Shown: positions 59,792 through 64,000 of the stretch, one piece after another
Layout of the letters: each line of letters begins with the position of its first letter
How positions within the stretch are numbered: the first letter of the stretch is position 1
Assembly: GCA_009761415.1 (NCBI GenBank)
Contig: QUOL01000004.1
Span: 1,302,001-1,366,000 of the forward strand
Length of the DNA stretch: 64,000 nucleotides
Source of the DNA: Sarcomyxa edulis
Taxonomy: Eukaryota > Basidiomycota > Agaricomycetes > Agaricales > Mycenaceae
Direction of reading: 5' to 3'
Notes under the pieces: model-generated
The model's input: the letters and a program-made list of their open reading frames with translations, nothing else
The model's database searches: none
Told to the model about the DNA's origin: nothing
Translations under genes and position numbers: made by a program

Positions 59792-61749
59792 TCAAGACAA
59801 CGAAGCAGGCATGAGACCTACTGGCTGCGAATAAGCTTCTGACTGTCGTCTCATCGGATAACTATCTTGAGATGAGTAGAATCCGGCAGGTATTGAGCCT
59901 AAAGCCGTTGGAGGAATATTCGAGATGGCATGAGAATGCGATCGCAGGGATTCTCGGGCATTGAGGGTCGCCAGGAGCGAGTTCAGGTACACTGCCGAAT
60001 GATAACATTTTCAGTGGCGCAAATGAGATTGGTTAGATAACGCAAATGAGTGGCGTGACACATACGTTTGCTCAATGCGAAGTAGATACCCATGAATATG
60101 AACTCATTCGGCCAGAGCGCGTACTATGAAGAGCGTCTGCGTCAATAGGTCTCTGGTAAATGTTGATCGGAACTCACGGTGATGAAACACGCAGTCGCAC
60201 ATAGACTGAATATGTTATGATAAGACCTATTTCGAAACAATAACCACAATTTTGCTTACGATGTGAGCAGCCCCGTGTTCACAGCATAGATCATGAGTAT
60301 GTTGATAAGAGAATCAGTCCTATTCGCATACCTTGGTAAGTGTTGAAGAAACCAAACAGCAGGTAAATGAACGGGTACCTTTTAAATCCAGTCTGGGCCC
60401 GTGACAGAAGGACACAGAGAGAAATGGCGATCAGAAGATCAGCAGCTACCGCAGTTCCGAGACTACAATATAGCATCCACTGTACATAAGAAATCAGAAA
60501 CGGGCCGCTCAAAATCGATAAACAACACGCACCGAGATGACGTGGAAGTCGAGGAAGACGCGGATAGTAAACCTTTGGTTCGAGAATTCAACGTGTACGC
60601 TAAGAAAGGAATTCAAAATGGACTTACGCTCGACATGCGAATGCTTGATCGAAAGAACGGTACGGTCAGAAAGTGTCGTTCCGTATATAATTCAGAGGAA
60701 CATGATAATCACCCACACCGCTGGCTGGATATCTTCGCTCGTGAGATTTATTGCACTCGGAAAAACGTTGTGATATTACTCACCAAAGACCACAGCTGAT
60801 ACAAACAGCTGGACAGTATTGATATGGAAGACAGTGTGGAAAAAGACCAGGCATAGAACTTACGATGGTGGTCAAGAGTAACTTATTGCGGCCGCTTACT
60901 GCGAGTAGTCAGCATCAGCCAGCTAGTAAGCAGCACAGCATAAATAGTGACACTCACGAATGTAGACTCTCCCCGCAAAGACGCTGCGAAGGAGGTCAAC
61001 ACAGGCGTTCACGGTTCTCGCCACAAAGCCCACCTTCTGACGACGAGGTCACTGATACACTAGACCACATACGCATGAGGACGGAGAGTCAGACCCAATG
61101 GCACTGACACGACTCACCGTAAGAAATACTTGAGACTATTCCAAGATCCGACACAAAAAGACGAAGTAAGTCTCGAAGTCTTCCATGGCGTGATGTTGAC
61201 TTGCCAGAATACTCCTGCTCGTGCATGCTTCAATAATAGAAATAACGACTGTTCGAAAAGAGCGACATACCAGGTTGCAGAGACAATAGCCAAGGGATTC
61301 GCAAAATTAGAGACCAAGTAGAAATATATCCCATGTGAAACCAATGCTAGATGCAAACTATCTATAACCCTAAATGATACAGTCAAAGCCTGTTGAGTGG
61401 TGGCAACGAGACGCACGTACCATAGAACAAATATCTAGTTTGCAAATAGGCCAATCGGACGGCGATGTCAATGAGCTAGTGCTTCAACGATTCCAGCGCC
61501 TCGCAAGACACGCACCAAGGATTTGAAGAGACGACTATCGTGGTAACTTGAACGGAAGAATAAGAACGTCTGCACAGTCGTTAGGCCATAGAAACTACAA
61601 GAGGATACAATCGTCAATTCCAATGACCGTGTACAAGATCCTGCGGTAAACGAATGGAAAAGAGAACATCCAACATACATAGCAGCAGCAAGATTACCCA
61701 AGAACGCAGCTCCCAACGTGCTATTCAAGTTAGGTATCACAGAGGCCAT
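59792..61749 (-). CDS. DUF6534 seven-helix membrane protein
   Basis: A minus-strand gene with at least ten short exons and about 330 residues. Family segments are LNSTLGAAFLGNLAAAI, then FYGLTTVQTFLFFRSSYHD, then IDSLHLALVSHGIYFYL and DLVVRSVFAGRVYI. WMLYCSLGTAVAADLLIAIS and LLSRAQTGFKR follow, and the C-terminal YLNSLLATLNARESLR is followed by a disordered tail. DUF6534 proteins are a large agaricomycete family of predicted seven-transmembrane proteins with receptor-like layout. No ligand or partner is known. The exons near 60550-60760 are uncertain, because the frame changes there and I could not fix the splice points. Confidence 0.82.
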
Positions 61750-64000
61750 GAACTAGTAGAAAGACCAAGATGAATGTCGGTGGTGGGAGAGAGGGTAGAT
61801 GAAAGGCGTTGACGCATGCAACAGGATTCTAGGTTTAATAACGTTACCCATACGGGATTGAGGTTTCAAGACCCGGGGGAGGACGTCGTGATCAAGAAGA
61901 GACACGATAGATAGGTCCAACAACCTCCTACTGACATCCCCGGTCCCCCGGTCAATCAATAAATGGAAACAACCCCCACAGTATGCCGTCAGTCCTCGTG
62001 TACCGAAGCTAAAGTGGTGAGTATCGCGATCCCTTATCCGGTAGGTGAAGCTGTTCTTGGGAGTTCGAACGCTTCCGAACGCTGGGAATTTCGAGGAGTC
62101 GGAAATACGCTTCGACGATAAGGAACTAGGGGGAAAGCCGAGTTGGAATTAGACTTCATGAAAGCGACGTCGATAGGGGGGAAAGGAGGGAGGACAGGCT
62201 GACAAGTGACGTTTTGGATCAGATGTGGATGACCGTTAGAAACAGACGTGTAGTGGCTGTGAGGTTGTCCACCCTTAAGTTTGAGTGGGGATAACCACTA
62301 CAGGACCACGACCAGCCAGCAGCCGTGCGCTATGTGTGGACTTCGATAGAAGCACGCAATACTGTTGTTGGATGGGATAAGAACCAGCGCCAGAAATAGG
62401 ATACAGCAATCCTGGGGACCTTGAACGTTGTATTTACAAAGCGGAAAGAACACTGCAGAATTTGAAAACTCACATGGATAAATAAATCAGGACCAAGGAT
62501 ACACATCTGTGTAGTGGTAGCGCTCCAGCTCCATTCTGGATGATCCGTACATCGGAATATACGTCTTCTCTTGAGCAACGAGGCCTGCAACGTTCCACTC
62601 GAATTTGGAATGACGAGCAGTCAGGCGGTTGAGATATCGCTCAGTGCCATGCAGCGTGGGCTACCTTCGAGCTTCGATGTCAAGGCGGGGGTGTCGTGTA
62701 GGTAGCCGCTACATAGTTACGACGCGTCTAAAATTATTGCAAGGATCAGAACTCTGTTTCGAGAGACCTATGGCCTTGTGCTGCTTTCCAGTTACAAAGA
62801 AGGAGGCATCCAAGTCTGCGAAACAAGTGGTTTGAATATATTGAGCCACAAAAACAAACATGGTGCGCTGCAAGACAGAGATGAGCCCACGTATATATGA
62901 CCATGTAGAGTCCACAGAGAACCAACCTAAAGTCCATGTCTACAGCATTCCAAGCAAGCATGAACTTATTATTAATTATCCATCGACTTCCTACACGTAG
63001 CCTTCGCTCTGAGAGATCGTTACGGGCGATTTACAGTAATATTCAGACGTGTATATGAAGGGAAGAACTCACTTGAATGCAATGTTTTATCCTACGCCGA
63101 CGATGCGTGTATATCTTTCGAAGAAGTTAGCTAAAAATAAACTAGAGGGGAAAAGAAAGCACAAGGGATACCTACGCATAGAATCGATGAGCATGTAGCC
63201 AGTGGACACCATTTACCATCTCGAAAACGGAATTGGAAGGGATCCATACGTGAAGCAGATAGTAATGGCTTGAGATCACGCACCCTACAGAAAAACATCT
63301 TTAGTCAGGGCTAATTCATATGAGCGAAGGAAATCTCACCTCCTGGACCGAGCTGAAATCGAAGGAGAGGGAGTGACGCGTCCGTGAAGAGATAAACTCG
63401 CCTGATACTTGAATCGAACGTTTCGAGTTCAAGCTATCCGAGGGAGGGCTGTGGTGAAAAGGCACTACCGTGCAAGGAACAACAAGAGATTGACGCATTC
63501 TCGGTCACATCCAACGAGGCATACGTCCCATAGACGAGTAGACGCAGAACATCTTGCTCGACAGAATCAGAACACATCCATCGTCGAGAAAACACCCATA
63601 GCTATATATTGATCCAAGGTTACAATCAAGAGGGATCATCTAACCTTCAGCTTCAATCTTCGACCTGAAACTTGAGACTTGAAGCCCGAAGGGCAAATAG
63701 TTTAGATTGGTCGAACAGTGCATCATTTATGAGGGTTCAACGTCCTGAAGAGAAAATCCATTCAGTCAGTAAAGTAAGTATACTGAAACCAACGTACTCC
63801 GCGCTGAGAAAACTCACTTGAATCCAACATTCTCCTCCCTAAACACGTAAGAAAAGAGCTCGTCCTCATCCTAGTCGTGCCGCGCTCACCTCAGAAGGCG
63901 AAACCAAGTCATACACCCGGGCCCTTATGTAGGAGATAGTGATACACCTTCACGAATGAGAAGCCAAGCGCGTCTTGCCTCGCCTCACGTTAGGTCGATT
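61750..64000. other. Unresolved end region, possible short-exon gene on minus strand
   Basis: About 2.2 kb. On the minus strand an ATG at 63498 can be joined in phase: MRQSLVVPCT, then LELETFDSSIRRVYLFTDAS and LPLLRFQLGPG, then GCVISSHYYLLHVWIPSNSV. I do not recognise the product and cannot complete it. A similar segment (AACTCACTTGAAT followed by CCAAC or GCAAT) occurs at about 63066 and 63811, which hints at duplicated gene ends. Bases 61750-62300 look like the promoter region of the DUF6534 gene. Confidence 0.35.

Noticed and set aside
1..64000. CRISPR arrays, bacterial operons, rRNA genes, LTR elements
   Set aside because: No regularly spaced repeats, Shine-Dalgarno/operon layout, rRNA sequence, long terminal repeats or reverse-transcriptase motifs were seen on either strand.

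Overview
The window is nuclear DNA of a filamentous basidiomycete, most likely a wood-decaying agaricomycete. Genes lie on both strands. They are cut by many introns of about 50-60 nt with short GT..AG (occasionally GC..AG) borders. The families are those of Agaricomycetes: an AA14 copper monooxygenase, a DUF6729/AT-hook protein, a DUF6534 membrane protein, a 'macrofage activating glycoprotein'-type secreted protein, several F-box proteins and a basidiomycete-type sesquiterpene synthase. No organelle, bacterial or viral segment and no convincing transposon was seen. All gene models come from reading frames and splice signals by eye, so exon ends may be off by a base or two.

Layout. 0-5 kb: a small disordered protein (+) and an AT-hook/DUF6729/zinc-ribbon protein (-). 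6-13 kb: a transketolase-family enzyme (+), homogentisate 1,2-dioxygenase with 19 exons (+) and an FtsJ-like methyltransferase (+). 13-20 kb: a C2H2 protein (-), the AA14 LPMO (+), a DUF4604 protein (-) and a C-terminal coiled-coil protein (-). 20-26 kb: three large disordered proteins of unknown function (-,-,+). 26-36.5 kb: an ABHD11/Imo32-like hydrolase (-), a PaiB-like FMN-binding protein (+), the TSC13 enoyl reductase (-), a small secreted protein (+), an F-box-like protein (+), ARV1 (-) and an F-box protein (-). 36.5-44.4 kb is gene-poor, with one aldo-keto reductase (+). 44-54 kb: an F-box protein (+), a Gti1/Pac2 (WOPR) regulator (+), TFIIH subunit TFB2 (-) and, diverging from it, a gankyrin/Nas6-like ankyrin protein (+). 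55-62 kb: a sesquiterpene synthase (-), an HSBP1-like coiled-coil protein (+) and a DUF6534 protein (-). The last 2.2 kb is unresolved.

How the genes relate. There are no operons; neighbours are mostly independent housekeeping genes. Two endoplasmic-reticulum lipid genes (TSC13, ARV1) lie within 6 kb. Secreted or specialised functions (AA14 LPMO, the macrofage-type protein, the terpene synthase) are scattered singly. The terpene synthase has no recognisable P450 or transporter beside it. The most unusual features are gene-structural: five inferred GC-AG introns, two microexons of 9-10 nt, and three introns that can be read through in frame without a stop.
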